A DNA stretch of 64,000 nucleotides from Fratercula arctica. Lineage: Eukaryota; Chordata; Aves; Charadriiformes; Alcidae. The translations under genes and the position numbers were made by a program. Every line of letters starts with the position of its first letter. Within the stretch, counting starts at the first letter, position 1. Positions 1 to 13,500 of this stretch are shown piece after piece. The notes below the pieces were generated by a model that saw only the letters and a program-made list of their open reading frames with translations, searched no databases and had not been told where the DNA came from. The DNA is taken from contig CANTUZ010000006.1 in assembly GCA_947846985.1 (NCBI GenBank), positions 50,201,207 through 50,265,206 of the forward strand, read 5' to 3'.

Positions 1-44
1 ATGGAGATTATTGTTCTATCTTGAATATTGTGCTTTTCAGTCTG

Positions 45-796
45 GGTCAGGGCAATCCCAAGCACCGATATAGGCTGGGCAGTGACTGGCTTGAGAGCAG
101 CCCTGAAGAAAAGGACTTGGGGGTGCTGGTGGACGAGAGGCTCAACATGAGCCGTCAGTGTGCACTAGCAGCCCAGAAAGCCAATCGTATCCTGGGCTGC
201 ATCAGGAGAAGCGTGGCCAGCAGGTTGAGGGAGGTGATTCTCCCCCTCTACTCCACTCTCGTGAGACCCCACCTGGAGTACTGCGTCCAGTTCTGGAGCC
301 CCTGCTACAAGAAAGATATGGATGTGCTGGAACGTGTCCAGAGAAGGGCCACAAGGATGATCAGAGGGCTGGAGCACCTCTCCTGTGAGGACAGACTGAG
401 AGAGTTGGGGTTGTTCAGTCTGGAGAAAAGAAGGCTCTGAGGAGACCTTCTAGTGGCCTACCAGTATCTTAAGGGGGCCTCCAAGAAAGCTGGTGAGGGA
501 CTTTTTAGGATGTCAGGTAATGGTAGGACTGGAGGGAATGGATCAAAACTAGAGATGGGATGATTCAGACTGGACGCTAGGAAGAAGTTCTTCACCATGA
601 GGGTGGTGAGACACTGGGACAGGTTGCCCAGAGAGGTGGTGGAAGCCCCATCCCTGGGAGTTTTTAAGGCCAGGCTGGATGGGGCTCTGAGCAACCTGGT
701 CTAGCGGGAGGTGTCCCTGCCCATGGCAGGGGGTTGGAACTAGATGATCTTTAAGGTCCCTTCCAACCCTAACAATTCTATGATTCTATTCTATAA
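45..796 (+). mobile_element. CR1 LINE 3' fragment (5'-truncated)
   Basis: This is the 3' end of a chicken-repeat-1 non-LTR retrotransposon. Positions 45-440 read as the C-terminal part of CR1 ORF2, downstream of the reverse-transcriptase core, with the familiar family words [29 protein letters not shown] and [14 protein letters not shown]. The frame is stopped by TGA at 438-440, and the homology continues in broken frames through the region corresponding to [12 protein letters not shown] (about 605-640). The copy ends in the CR1 tail, ATTCTATGATTCTATT, at about 775-790. The 5' boundary near 45 is judged only by where the match to the family begins. It is a dead fossil copy: the endonuclease and RT catalytic regions are absent. 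Confidence 0.93.
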
Positions 797-3195
797 ATTA
801 TTATTTTAATTATCATGTAACCTGGTTGTAAGATTGCCTAAGGAATTTGTTCAGATACCAGCTAATTGTATTGAAACTCAAAACAACTGATAAATGCACT
901 AAATGCAAAAAAGCTACCAAATACACAAATCTTTGCCAACTGAGGGTGCATTGTCAGTGAAAAATGGAAGCTGTATGGAAATCCAGCAAGTGCATTTATT
1001 AGTGGTTTCAAAATGCTTGAAAACCTTTTCACGATGATTAAAAATCCCCATCACACAGCTTATTCAGTTGCTACATGAAAGCTAATAGCTCTAATCCATA
1101 GCCAAGGCTTTATTTTTCTTGGATGCCTTTCTGTATCCAGGTCTCCAGGCACGGACATGACCTGCCACGTAAGGCCTCCCTTGCACCATGTGGAATATGG
1201 AAAAGTTCCCTGCACTTAAAGTCTCAAAACCGTGTAATCCTTTCCTGGGATCCACATCCAGAGCCTGTCTGCCTGTAGGGCTGTGAGGAGCAGAACACCT
1301 AGCCAGCACAAAGAACATAGAGTTTAAATTGAATGTAGTTTATGTCTCAGTTTGAATACTGGAATACTTAAGATTAGACAGAAGTCGAATGAGAAACTTC
1401 GGGAGCAGAAGTAGGTAAGGAGACACTGGGTTTTAATAACGCCAAGGGTACCCTGGAAAGAGGATGTGTTTCTAGGTTCTCTCTTCTATCCTGGCGTTCT
1501 GGGTAGTATGTCCCCAAGGCAGACGTGCTCCTGGGATACTACTGAGCAGAGCCACGGCAGGAGATCTCAGTGGAGGGGTAGCGGGGAAAGCTTTACCTGT
1601 TATCGTTAGGTGGTAAAACCTTTTTATACGGAAGACATAGCTGTGCTCTTGGAGTGTGCATTGGACCGGGAAGATGAATCCAGAAGGACAGGTTTTTCTC
1701 ATCGGACTTGATTTGTACAGGTCCTACTCCTTTGGATCATTATGGGAGATGAGGCATGTACTGAGCCTTGTTCTTCAGTAGACCTATTGAAGGTGTGTCA
1801 GGACTTTTCTAAAAATTAGGAAGCACTCCAGCCTGGCTCATTGACTTCAGAAAGGGGTTTGCTGTAAAAGGACTTCACAGTCAGATGTGTATTGTCTCTG
1901 TGCCTATTGTGTTTGGTTTCTATAAACACAAATAAATTATATTTTTTAAAAAAAATCAAGGGACCTACACACTGATACAGTCAAATTGCAGAAAGAATAA
2001 ATAGATGATAAGAGAGGCAAACTGTTCAAATGTAGCCACAAACGGCAGTTGCATCGCATGCCCTGAAAGCTGAATCCAGTGTCTAGCTCTTAATAAGTCT
2101 GTGCCCTGGGGCATCTCCAAAAGTTACATTGCTCTGCTAGACCTGAGGCGCTGCAGAGGTGGAGGTGGCACAAATAATCATTAAAAAAATTGTGAGAAAC
2201 ATTAAGCACTAACATAATACATCTGTCTTCACAGCACTGAGCCATCAATGAATTGTTGGCTCTTCAGATAGTCCTGCGAGGTGAGCCCTTGCTGTGCTCT
2301 GCCCTAGGGAGATATTGCAAATGCCATGTGATGCCCTTTCAGGCAAACCAGTTTTGTGCTTTAGAATGATTTCTGAGGCACGATAAAAGTCAAGTCTGTC
2401 AGTGTCTATACAAAAAGATGACTTCCTCCAAGGGCAGGGCAACCCATCTCTGCCTCCCAGCACTGCAGACACTGGTTTTTATCTGTCTGCTATTGTGTGT
2501 ATGTCCTCTTGTATCTTCTCTTCTTAAAGTCTGTGCTTTCTGAGAACCTGGGAACATTGTTGTACAATCACTAAATACACTGATAATATTCTAGGTTCTG
2601 CATAGAGAAATAATTTAGGAGAACTCTCATATTTCTGCCATATTAGTAAAATTTATTCTAAATTTAATAAACATCATGAAAATGCAACCCTAAGTACGAA
2701 CTTAAATTGTTAATCCACTTTTTTCAATAATGCTTATATTTCTTATGCTCAATTTTCATAAATATTCTAAGAAATTATTTCTCTGACAGAAACAGCAAAT
2801 ATTAAACAAATATTGAAAGGGACTCTGCAGAATGGAAATTTGAAATTGAAAAAACATGGCACCAAACCCCTAGTTTAGAATTTAATTAATTAGAATACAA
2901 AGATCTGTTTTGTGTGACTGGAATGTCCAATCAATTCACATCAGACTCTGAATATTGAACATCTCCCAAGAAAGTGCAGTTGCAAATCAAGAATTATTTG
3001 CGAAAGTTGTCTGGGGAATGTTCAAGAAACTAACAATCTCTTCTAAAATGATTTGCAATTATAAAGAAGCATAATACATCATTTAAACCACCACAGAAAA
3101 TTATTGATACAGTTCTATTTTAGCTGTAGACTCCACCCGTGAATCCATTTCTGGAAAAGTCATTATAATGACTCCTGTACTCAGCATTATATTTT
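797..3195. other. Intergenic, no gene seen
   Basis: This is AT-rich unique sequence between two CR1 copies. Open frames are under 80 codons, with no protein-like composition or plausible exon chain. I see no RNA gene or recognisable repeat. Confidence 0.6.
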
Positions 3196-3738
3196 CCCCT
3201 GTACTGGGCACTGGGGAGGCCCCACCTCAAGTGCTGTGTCCAGTTTTGGGCCCCTCACCACAAGAAAGACATGGAGGTGCTGGAGCGTGTCCAGAGAAGG
3301 GCAACGGAGCTGGTGAGGGGTCTGGAGCACAAGTCCTGTGAGGAGCGGCTGAGGGAGCTGGGGGTGTTCAGCCTGGAGAAAAGGGGGCTGAGGGGAGACC
3401 TTCTCGCTCTCTACAGCTCCCTGAAAGGAGGAGGTAGCCAGGGGGGGTCGGGCTCTTCTCCCAAGGAACAGGCCATGGGACAAGAGGAAATGGCCTCAAG
3501 TTGCACCAGGGGAGGTTTAGGATGGATATTAGGAAAAAATTCTTCACTTGAAAGGGTTATCAAGCGTTGGACCAGGCTGCCCAGGGCAGTGGTGGAATCG
3601 CCATCCATGGAGGTATTTAAAAGCCAGGCAGACGTGGTGCTGAGGGACATGGGGTAGTGGTGGGTTTGTCAGGTTGATGGTTGGACTCGATGACCTGAAA
3701 GGTCCCTTCTAACCCAGGCAATTCTATGATTCTGTAAT
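3196..3738 (+). mobile_element. CR1 LINE 3' fragment, second subfamily
   Basis: The fragment is severely 5'-truncated. Homology begins at the words corresponding to [13 protein letters not shown] and continues through [40 protein letters not shown] in short in-frame pieces (about 3271-3410) and [17 protein letters not shown] (about 3570-3620). The tail carries the 3'-UTR phrase GACTCGATGACCTGAAAGGTCC and ends in ATTCTATGATTCTG at 3721-3734. Its 3' UTR differs clearly from the copy at 45-796, so it belongs to another CR1 subfamily. It is non-functional. Confidence 0.93.
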
Positions 3739-6700
3739 TCATGGAAAATATGTATGTGCATTTGCAAACATTAGTTGAAAAGTCACTTGTATGTTTCTCC
3801 ACAGGGGTCTGAGCTTGGAGACAAGTTACAGTAGTACAATGGCTGCAGTTATTTTTGAAAGTGTAAGGGACTGTAAGATGCTGGTACGACAACTGGAGAG
3901 ACATGAAACACCGAGACATGAAAGCAATGGTAATTTTCCCCATGCCCCCCCTTTTTTTTTTTTGGCTAGGTCCTTTGACCAGCTGCAAAAATTTTTGTTG
4001 GCTCTTGAGTTGCGATGGGTTCACTCCACCTGACAAATGACTGCTGCAGATGGCTATAACCTGACTACCAGGCACCTCCGCATGCCCAGAGCACTGCAAA
4101 GCACCCAAAACCAGGGAGACCAGCAGCCTGCATTGTGTGCTTAATCCGCAAATATCATCTGCATGAAGGAGTTGTGAAAATTTATAAAAGAATACCTAGT
4201 TTCATTCTTTTTCTGCTGGTTTCAGCTCTACAGCTCTTTGACACTGACTAACCAATATTGGATTGCATGACATTAAGACATGGTAATTTGTCTAAAACTT
4301 GCATTTTTGCCCCATGCGTCAAGCAAACCAAGCAATAGTATAGATAAAGAAAGAAGTCTTTTGCTGTGAATTATCTGTTGTTTCCTTATAAAAGCTTCTG
4401 CTCAGAGCCAGAGGAACTATCCAAAATCATACTGAGCAGAGCTGGAAGGAGTCTTTCAGTCTACTATAAAAACTGATGAAATATATTTTTGCTCATTTTA
4501 AAAATAGTGGGAATATTGCAGCCTGCCATGACTGACTCCTCTTTTAGCACAAAAAGGCAGTAATGGAATATTGCAGTGTTATTCTAACATGCCAGCTATC
4601 TCATTTGCTGCACAGTCAAAAGCTGGGTTTGAAAGTAATTAGAATGAATTATAGAGCCAAGATTTTAAGTGCTAAGTAATACAACATTTTAAATTCAAAT
4701 ATCTTGCTGTATAGGGACAGACATCAGCCTATAAGGATTGGACAAATTTTTGGTCTTGGGAGCTCATAAAGATTTTTCTGTTTAGATGGAAAAGTTTAGA
4801 ATCAATGCTAGGAACTATGGAAGAGAGTTATTAATTTTTAACTGCCCATTTTTTGTATTTTGTAATGTGCCTAAGTGATCCGTTCTCTTGCTTAACATTC
4901 CTTTGCCACAAGAAGTAATAGTCAAACTACACCAGTCATTCCTCCATTGGCACACTTTCCGCCAGCTGGTGAATTCCTTTTCCTTTCCTTCTGAATATTA
5001 AGTCTTGGTAAGTTGCTCTCACTTTAAAAACCAATTAAAATAAAGTGTTTAGCTTTGGCCTGATTATGAAGAGACTGTCTTTTATCAGGGAAGTCCTGAA
5101 AGCTGATCTCTAGATGAACACTTTACTGGATCTGCTTTGAAATCAGCTTCCTTTAAATTGAGAAGGATCCGGCTCATGTGGCCTTAGCTATGGCAATGTG
5201 CAGCCTTGCCAGCACCAGATGTTGAAAACGTCTGCCAGCCATTTGGGAACCCCGAAAATGGTGTAAGAATTATGAAATGTAAAAATAACAGCTTTGAGGG
5301 TTTAGCCTTCACTTTTGTGAGCTTTGGATTGTTTTTCAGTCAAATCACAAAACCTGGCAGCGGTGGGAGAGGAGAGAGGTGTTTCTCCAAGTACATTTTC
5401 AAACCTTCTTTGTGGATGGAGCTTCAGCCAAATTTGAAGAAAAGAAGAAGCTAGGAAAGTAGCTGATGTATGGTAAGAGACATAGCAAGTAATTTGTCAG
5501 TCATCAAGGTTTTACCTTTTAATATATGTGCTTTGAACAAGTCGGACAGATTGGCATATACTCGGCTTGCCCTTGAGGTGGTGTGGGCACAGTCTTTGAA
5601 CTGAAGTGGATGGTAACATTCCCAATTTCAACAGAAGAATTCAGCTGCTGAATTATGTGGTGAGGGAAGATATTGGCCAGCTTGAATTTGACACATACAC
5701 TTGAGGCTCAAATAGGCCACAGTACTTTGGCCAAGGCTGGCCCAGGCCGGTGGCCATGACTACATTTGGTAGCTCATTTTTCTCTCGATGCAAGCTCTGA
5801 CGTTGCTCCAGTCCCTGTAACACACGTTTCTTTCATGTCTAGCCAGGCAGCTGTCTGAGCAGTTTTGTGGAAGAGAAGGGGTTTCTGTGCTCGTGCAAAC
5901 CGAGGGATACAAACAGAGGAAATAAACTCTGAGTGAGAAGGAAAAAGCCCAAAGGACAGAGACAGATGGGGCTGTTCAGAGCTCAGAAGGGAGTCTCTGC
6001 TCCTTGAATTATCTTTAGTATGTCAGACTTGGGATGCTGTGTGTGGGTGCCATCCAGCTTTTAGCATTATTATCCGCTGAGACACAGACTATGACTGAAA
6101 GCAAAAACCAAAAATGTGGTGGAAGAAATGGTCCCTAAAAAACACCTCTTCTCATTCACTATGGCTTTATTTTCCCAGTTTCAACTTTATAGTCTTTTTA
6201 GACAAAAGTGTAATATTTTCTTTGCTCTCTAAGGGAAAAAGGAACACTGGATCCAGTGAACTGAGAATAGAATAGGATGGTTTTCAGGTTTTGCAAATAA
6301 AAACCACCATTTGTTGTTTGGTGAGGGTCATTGGGTTGAATTATCTGTTGTTCGTTCATACTTGGCCAACCAAGGGCCTTTCACTGAACCTGTCTTCAGA
6401 TACTGAATGTTCTACATATTATTTATCTAGGTCTCTATTTATCTTCCCTGCCATGTCAGACTGCCTCCTGTGCGTGCCACAGGTTGTTTTGTCTGTAAAC
6501 AATTAGCTAAGAGGGAGACAGTATGCACATACAAATGGTAGTTCCTGAATTTTGTATAACTCGTTCTGCACTGCAGATTTCCTTTCTGTGGCTACTTATG
6601 TGTATTCTTAAAAGCTGGTTCAGAGTCTTCTTGCAGATTCATACAGTGCTGGAGGCTTGGTAGTTTGGGTAGGGTCTGCCAACGGTGCTGGCAAGGGCAA

Positions 6701-8929
6701 GCCTTCTGTTCTGGAGCCTTGAATGGGAGGTGTGGAAATCGCCTTCCCCTCAAACATTGCCTCAGTCTTTAGTTCAGCTTCGGGATGGGATTACTGTTCA
6801 GCGACTTGCTTCCTTTCTGTGTGTGTTTTTACGACCTTTCCAGGCCCATCATCCTTCCTTCTCTCCCATTCACGTCCCTGAGTTCACAGACAATGGGTTT
6901 TTTAGAGTCAAGAGACCATCAATGCAAACTTCCAGATTAAAGGACAAACTTTAATAATGGCCTGGAAGCATTAATAAGCGCTAATTCATTAAATGCTGGA
7001 AGATAGCAGGAGCAGAAAAACACTTGATTCAGAGATAAAGTGACTTAATGCTTATTAGATCTGTTGAGCAATCCAAAAACATGTCACAAATTGGAAAGGA
7101 CCTTTCCCAATTAGTGAAGAGTTCATTAAAAAAAGACTAAAAGCTAGCAGGAGATACGAAAGAGCTTGAAGTGCACAAATATATTTTAACTAGATTTGTG
7201 AAGAGAACTATTCTTGTGTCTTAAGAAGTTGGCTGATTCTAAAATCTTCTGTATCTAATTCTGAACAACTGAGACAAGTACTTAGGGGTTTCGTTTAGTA
7301 GCCAGTAAGGCACTAAACTATCAACACATTTTTACAGGTTCTTAGTTCATCCCGCCAGTAAAGTATTCCAACTGCGTGCTTAGGTCCCCTTGATTTAAAT
7401 AATTATTTATTGCTGGTTCTATTAACAGTTGCAAGAATTAATTGTGTCTGATCATTTCAGTAAGAATTATGAACCTGTCTGTTAATCTTTAGCCATTTTA
7501 TATTCTTACTTAGGGATACATTTCTTCTTGACGAAGGCCTTCTTCCTTTGCATGGTAATGAAGAATATCTAAAAAAGTTGTTCAGGCATACAATGATTTA
7601 AGAAAAAGTGGATGGACATGCCAGTTATTGTTTCTAACAGAACAACCCTCTTTTGCAAAATGCTGCCCAAACCATGAATAAAAAGACAGAATGGGCCTGG
7701 GGAGTCTAAAACTTTATTGCAGAGGAAAGATTTATCAATACAGGATGTACACAACAAGTATTTTGTGAATCCCCTTGGGAGAAGCTTTCCCTTTGGAAAT
7801 TTCATTCTGTCTCGCTTCTGAGAAAGCTTACACAGGGATGGCTCAAAGATTTGCGGGAAGAGTGTTTAGCTCATGAATCTTTATGTAACTCTCCCCTCCT
7901 GTGTCTCTAGCAAGTGTCTTTTTGGTACCATCCACTGATCAGCTGACTAGCTTTAATTGCCATTAGCACTGACTAACTGTACCTACAGTGAGCTAGACCA
8001 TGCTGCCAGCAATTAAAGGGAGTTAGCTGGTTTTTGGGTAGCATCAATACCTTGATGTTCTTCTGGACACCCAAAGAGTTTGGGATCCACAGTGAGAGAA
8101 ATGCTTTTCTATGCTGTATTTTCACATGAAAGGTGGGTTCACAATGCTAACAAATAAGACAGACACAAATTTGCATGCACTTACTGTGCCCATCAACAAG
8201 CACAGAACACGCAGGCATGACGGAAATCAGTGTGTGCGTACAGACTGCAGGGCAGTGGGGCTTCAAGACTGGGATCCTGAGCGCTGCTGTAGTGCAAGTC
8301 AGTGGAAATGATCATGGTTGACTAACAGGTGAAAAGATAGAAGAAATCCAGTTTGCCTGTGATTAAAAAATAAATGATATGCTACAGCTACATGTTAATA
8401 TATGGCATAATTCTGCAATCCTTCTCTGGCCAGACTCAGGCATGAATTCCAAGTTGCTAAGCATCCTTAGTTTTCTAGGGCAAGTGGTGGGAACAGCAAG
8501 TTCTTAGCCCTTCTACGAATTCAGGTTTATTAGTTTAACTATAAAGGTTGCCTGAACTGTGGCTTTAGAATCACAGTTTCACAGTTATCTTGCAGTTTAG
8601 CAATAATATAAAAACATTAACTGGCACATCTGTGGTCTTGTAGATAAATCCATATCAGCTTCTGGAATACACTTCCTTATTTTTCACTCTTTTACTGCTG
8701 TCTTATATAATTGGACACCTTAAAAAAGACCTAGATAATCTGGCGACATTTCCTGATGTGTAGGGTTAACATATCTGCATGTGGTTTATATTTTGGAGCC
8801 TTTCAGATTATAGCTCTTGGTCTTAGTAAAATTCTTTTTTACAACCTTCTAAACTAATAATGTATGTGAAAGTATGGCTGTCAGCTGGGCTTGTAAGTAT
8901 ATTTCTTCCTATTATGTCAAAATCAAATA
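3739..8929. other. Intergenic, no gene seen
   Basis: This is AT-rich unique sequence. Open frames are short and lack splice context; the longest, at 3617-4108 on the minus strand, partly overlaps the CR1 copy. A block at about 6940-7160 is rich in ATTA/TAAT and TTAATGCTTATTA-like words and could be regulatory, but that is inference only. Confidence 0.55.
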
Positions 8930-9005
8930 TAGAAAGGTTATGCATCTTACCCAGTATCTAAGGAGAAAAATGGAGCTCTGGGACTCCTGCGTCTTGCTTT
9001 CATAT
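8930..9005 (-). repeat. Possible MIR-type ancient SINE fragment
   Basis: The plus-strand order is AAGGTTATGCATCTTACCCAG, then GGAGCTCTGGGACTCCTG. It resembles the reverse complement of the MIR core (gaggttaagtgacttgcccag ... ggagctgggattcgaac). The match is diverged and was judged by eye. A chance resemblance is possible. Confidence 0.3.
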
Positions 9006-12000
9006 TGAAGCTGCTAGTCTAAAGGTCTTTGCAGCAAACAGTCTGCTCCTGCTGCTGGTGATACAAAAAAGTAGCAGTGTCATGTGTAGGCATAATCATC
9101 CCCAAAATACAGGTGTTTCATTTTTTGATTGCGCTTACACAGAAATCGGAGACCAAAATAATAAATTCTGGTCAAGCAACATTTCGCCTTCAAACATGAC
9201 TGTTCCCAGATTAAATTTATCCTGTTTTAGACAAATCAATTCATGCTTAGCATAAGGAGGGCTCTTGAGTTCAGATTCTTAAAAATCAGCTGGAAAGGCT
9301 ATAGGTTGAGCAATTACTTTTACGATTGGCTGCCCATTCAATTTCTGTTTCTCTAATGGGATTGTTCACTGAGTATTCTACCAAAAGTGTGAAATTGGTT
9401 AAGCAAATTCCACTCTGCAAAAAAGACGAAAACCCATAACACGGTATTTAGCTGCTTGCTTTCTTTACAGGTTCTGCCTAAGCTCTTGTACTGCATTTTA
9501 ATCTGCGTAACTTCCTTCAGATAGTTTTGACAGAGGAAGCTCAGCTCTGACTTTCCGTGGAGCCATGCTTCGGCAAAACGCCCACACGTGTTCTTCAGTC
9601 CTGTTGCCTTTGGTGAGTAAGCAAAGCTAAAGAGAAGCTGTTGCTTAAATCTCTCCTTGCCTTTGACATTAAGGGGATCATTTATTAACTTGTTGTATAT
9701 TATTATCGCTTCATTGATATGCAGTGAGTGACAAGAAGTTATAATAAGTAGGCATCTGGATAAATATAATTCATAGGGAAAAGCATGGTGTTTTTAGCCA
9801 GAAACAAAAACTTGCCAAGGAACTCTGGCAATCTATAACATCCCATTTAGCTGTAACAACCAGCTTAAAAACCAAACCAAACCAAAACAAAAAGACAAGT
9901 AGGAAAGTTCAGAATATATCAGACTGTCTTCGCACATGCCCTTCTTCAGTGGCTATGGTTGGCCCTTAGCAATTTGTACCCACACCAGCATTCTCTCGCT
10001 ACGTATTTGGCTACAGGGCGAAACACGGCAGGGAAATGAAAAATCACCTCCCTCTGGGTTATTGTACAACTGCAAAAATACCTCTGCTGGCACGAGCAGG
10101 TGCAGATGGGGGTCAAAGATGGGATAAATCCTGTTCAAGCAGCCTTAAGCAGTTCTGCTCATTAACGTGAAATGATAGCTTGAGGTTTAGAAGTGCTACA
10201 GACGTATCAATAAAGCCCTCAGCCGAGGCCAATATACCCTTCTAGTTTGGGTACAGAGATGCAAATCACAGTCCAGGGCCAGACAACAGAAAACATAAAG
10301 ACCAATTCATTTTAAATATATTCAGGTTTACCTAATATACAGTCTCAGTGTATAAGTTGATCTGATGTAAAATTTAGTGGAGTTTGAGTTACAATATTGC
10401 ATGGAATATTTATGACTTTTTAATGACATTCTACAGGGCTGAATATTAGCTACATAATGGCTAATTCTCTAACAGCGCCTCTGCTCCTGTGCAGCTGCTT
10501 TGGGAATGAACTCCATCATGCCGGGGAATTTCTTAGACTGGGTATTTTTAAGTGAAAAAACAACCAAAGAGTTAACGACCTGGAAAAATCTGAGATATTA
10601 AATGAGTTTATTAGGCATACAAAGCTCTGCCACTGTTTGGTAGTACTTCATATTTCAAAAGATCAGGAAAGATGGGAATGGCTTGGATATATGTCAGGGG
10701 TGCAAGAGAAGAGTGTGCCGCGGCAGAATTACTGTAGGGCACGTAGGGCAATAAACAAAGGATGTCTGACTAAAAACCTTCTCTCAAACATTAGCCTGAG
10801 AAGGAAAAAGAGTGGAAATTAATGAATGCCTGAAGTGTGTCGGGGGGGGGAACAGTGAAAGAGCTCTGAGATGGGGCTGGGTCTACAGCGCGGCTGAGCC
10901 GAGCAGCCGCTGGGAGCAGAAGCAATTCTCCTCTGCAGGGACAAGTTGTCTCTGTTGCAGCCTGACACCCCACCTGGGACCTGCTGATCGTGGAAACGTA
11001 GCACCACTCCCCGTTTCCAACACAGATTAATATTACTTTAGTTCATTTATTACTAGGAAGTGCGCTGTGGGGCAGATTTATAACCATACAGAAGTGCTTA
11101 ACTCCTGTCGTTAACAAAATGCCTTTGAAAATCAGCTGTTGTGTTCTCACCATTTAATTTCTTTTGATTATTGAAATAAGTTACTTGCTACTTAAAATGA
11201 CTAGTCAAGTCATGAAAAGGAAAATTATTTCCATGGTGAATTTTAATTCCTACTTAATAATAGGCTCTCACTGGCTTTTGAATATAGGATCAGTGGAGAA
11301 TTCAGTGCTTTTTAAGATATATCTCCCTAACAGAAGAACAAAGCATGTCCTATCAAACCGATAACAAATAAGTCTTAAGCTTGAAATCTGAGTCCTGACT
11401 CACTCTTTACCACATCACACCTACTTCCCAGGCCTAAATTCTGCTGTGACTGGAGTAGCTAAATCTCTTGTCCATCAAGGAAGAGGTGAATTAGAGAGGA
11501 TGCTCTTAATCCATGAAGAAGGGGGAAACACAGCCTATAAACTCCAGGGAGCGTCACATTCTACAAAAATTATGAGAATCCTTGGGATTTGCAAAGTTTT
11601 CTCCATGAAAAGTTGAAGCCAGAGTGGTCTCTGCTATCCCCTGTGGTGTGTCCTGCCGGCAGGTTCCTTTGCAGCTGCAGTGACAGGGGTTTGCAGGCCA
11701 CAGGCAGTTTTTCATCCCAGGAAGGTCTGCAGGGCCTGGGCTGTAAGAAATTGCATGTTCTTTGCCTGTGAGGAAATACAAGAAAGAGCAAGTGCTAGAA
11801 CTGCTATTTCCTTAATTGCCAGCTACAATCAGTTGGACTAAATCTTCTAAAAATAGAATTGATTTTATTTAAATTATCACAACAGCTTTATTTAATCTAG
11901 AGCAAGGATGAGCAAAGCTTATTTAAAAGCTGACCAATCTTTTTAATTATTCATTGTTCTTCAGTTACTTTGTAACGTGGGAGGAAAAACACTTGAAGTT

Positions 12001-13394
12001 TGTTTTTTTTTAAAGTGGCTAAATCCATATTCATCTTTCACTTGGTTTTCCCATTGCTTTTGAGGGAGGTAGAGAGCCAGTTTAAACTGTGTCAGCATTT
12101 GGCTATGAGTGAATTGTAGAAAATTATTTTAATTGATTTTTGTTTTGAATAATATGTTAACAGGCAATCATTGAATTTTGCTTATGCATATAAACAAACA
12201 AAACTCATGGGAATGTGTAATGTTAAATCAGATGTTTTACATTTAGTCTCAAATGTAACTAATAACTTCTAAATCCACTTTTGTATGCACATGCAAATTT
12301 CCATCCAAAGCGGTCCCAGGCACTGCAGGGTTGGCCTACTAGAATATTTTAGGACACTTTTCTATCAAATCTGAGTTCTTAGACCCAATTTTTGTTTGAA
12401 AGCAGAAATGAGTGCATAGAAGTCCATGGAATTACACAGAAAATTAATCTCAGCCCTGAGATCTTATGCAAGCGAAGGGCAGAAGGACCCAGGCATCCTT
12501 TACATGCCCTTGCTCTGGAAAGACCAGGGAATGTGTGTGGTCTCTGGCATATATTGATCTGATTTGGAGGTGCAGCAACCCAGTGTTTTACCCCAGGATC
12601 CTTGTGGGTCTCAGGAGATGGAGGAAATGTGCAGCGCAGTGGAGTCTGGCCATAACCTATGCCACTGCCAACAGCTGGTTCCAGGTCTCTGCATGGAGAA
12701 GAGGAGTCCCTGTGCTGACACTTCAGCAAATTGATCTCCCCTTCTTTATGGCCCTTTTGTTGCTGGAGTACTATTAAGAGACATTAGCGTAAGGAGAGTT
12801 CAGTACTTCGAATTGCAGGCTTCGGTTGTCATCTCTGCTACTATCACATACGATGTAAACGCTACAGGAAAATTCATGGAAAGATGAAGTCCCTGCAGGA
12901 AAGGAACATTCAAAAGGTTTTAATTGAAAGAATCACCAAGGAGGAAGGAACAGAGAAGGAGATCAGCATCACTGGAAATGAAAGATATAAAAGATAAGCC
13001 CTTTCCATCACTGCAGTTCAGCAGGACGCAGTTGAAGGCAGATGCTGAGTGATTTATTGTTTTTCTGTGTGGGTAGTTCATATATGGCCTTGTAATATAC
13101 TGTAACTCTGCAAAACAGATTTGTGCCTTCCCTTCCCTTTTCTTTCTGTTTTACCTCCTCTCTCTCTCTCTATGTGTGTATATATATTTTTTTTATATAA
13201 CTTCTCTGTGCATTTGATGATTAGGACGTTAAAAACCCTTTTTAGAGACAGGTTTTATGAAACAGTCCTTGACTGTATTTGGAGTCTCTATTAAATAGTC
13301 TCTATTTGGTGTCTGTTAAACAGGGAATACCAGTCATATCATAATAAGAAAGCGATAAATTATTATTGAAGCATAATGTAGCTGCTCAGAAGCA
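9006..13394. other. Intergenic, no gene seen
   Basis: No exon chain, RNA gene or clear repeat is recognisable. There is an AACCA-type simple run near 9868-9895 and a CT/TG/TA microsatellite at 13156-13200. Two GC-richer patches (about 10830-11000 and 12460-12720) give overlapping open frames on both strands, as expected from composition rather than coding. Confidence 0.55.
13156..13200. repeat. Compound CT / TG / TA microsatellite
   Basis: A (CT)n run of about eight units passes into a short TG run, then TATATATA and a T/TA-rich stretch. It is probably length-variable between individuals. Confidence 0.8.
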
Positions 13395-13500
13395 CTGCCT
13401 CTATTTTCTGCTTTGCCACTCTTGCTTTATAAGCCTGGGCAAGTTGCACCAAATTTCTGGGTATCTATGTTTCATTTTTATCCCATTTTGATGTTTTCTA
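13395..13500 (+). repeat. Possible MIR-type ancient SINE fragment
   Basis: The words TTTGCCACTCTTGC, CTGGGCAAGTTGCACC and TTTCATTTTTATCC follow one another in the order of the MIR consensus (tgccactnnctngctgtg ... cttgggcaagtcactt ... cctcagtttcctcatctg). The match is diverged and was judged by eye only. Confidence 0.35.

Noticed and set aside
30..46. TGTGCTTTTCAG at the left edge as a splice acceptor of a host exon running into the 139-codon frame
   Set aside because: The frame is plainly CR1 ORF2 C-terminal sequence and is stopped at 440. The acceptor-like word is at the truncation point and is probably chance.
3617..4108. 163-codon minus-strand open frame
   Set aside because: It overlaps the end of the CR1 copy in antisense, includes a poly(T) run giving KKKK, and has no recognisable domain or splice context.
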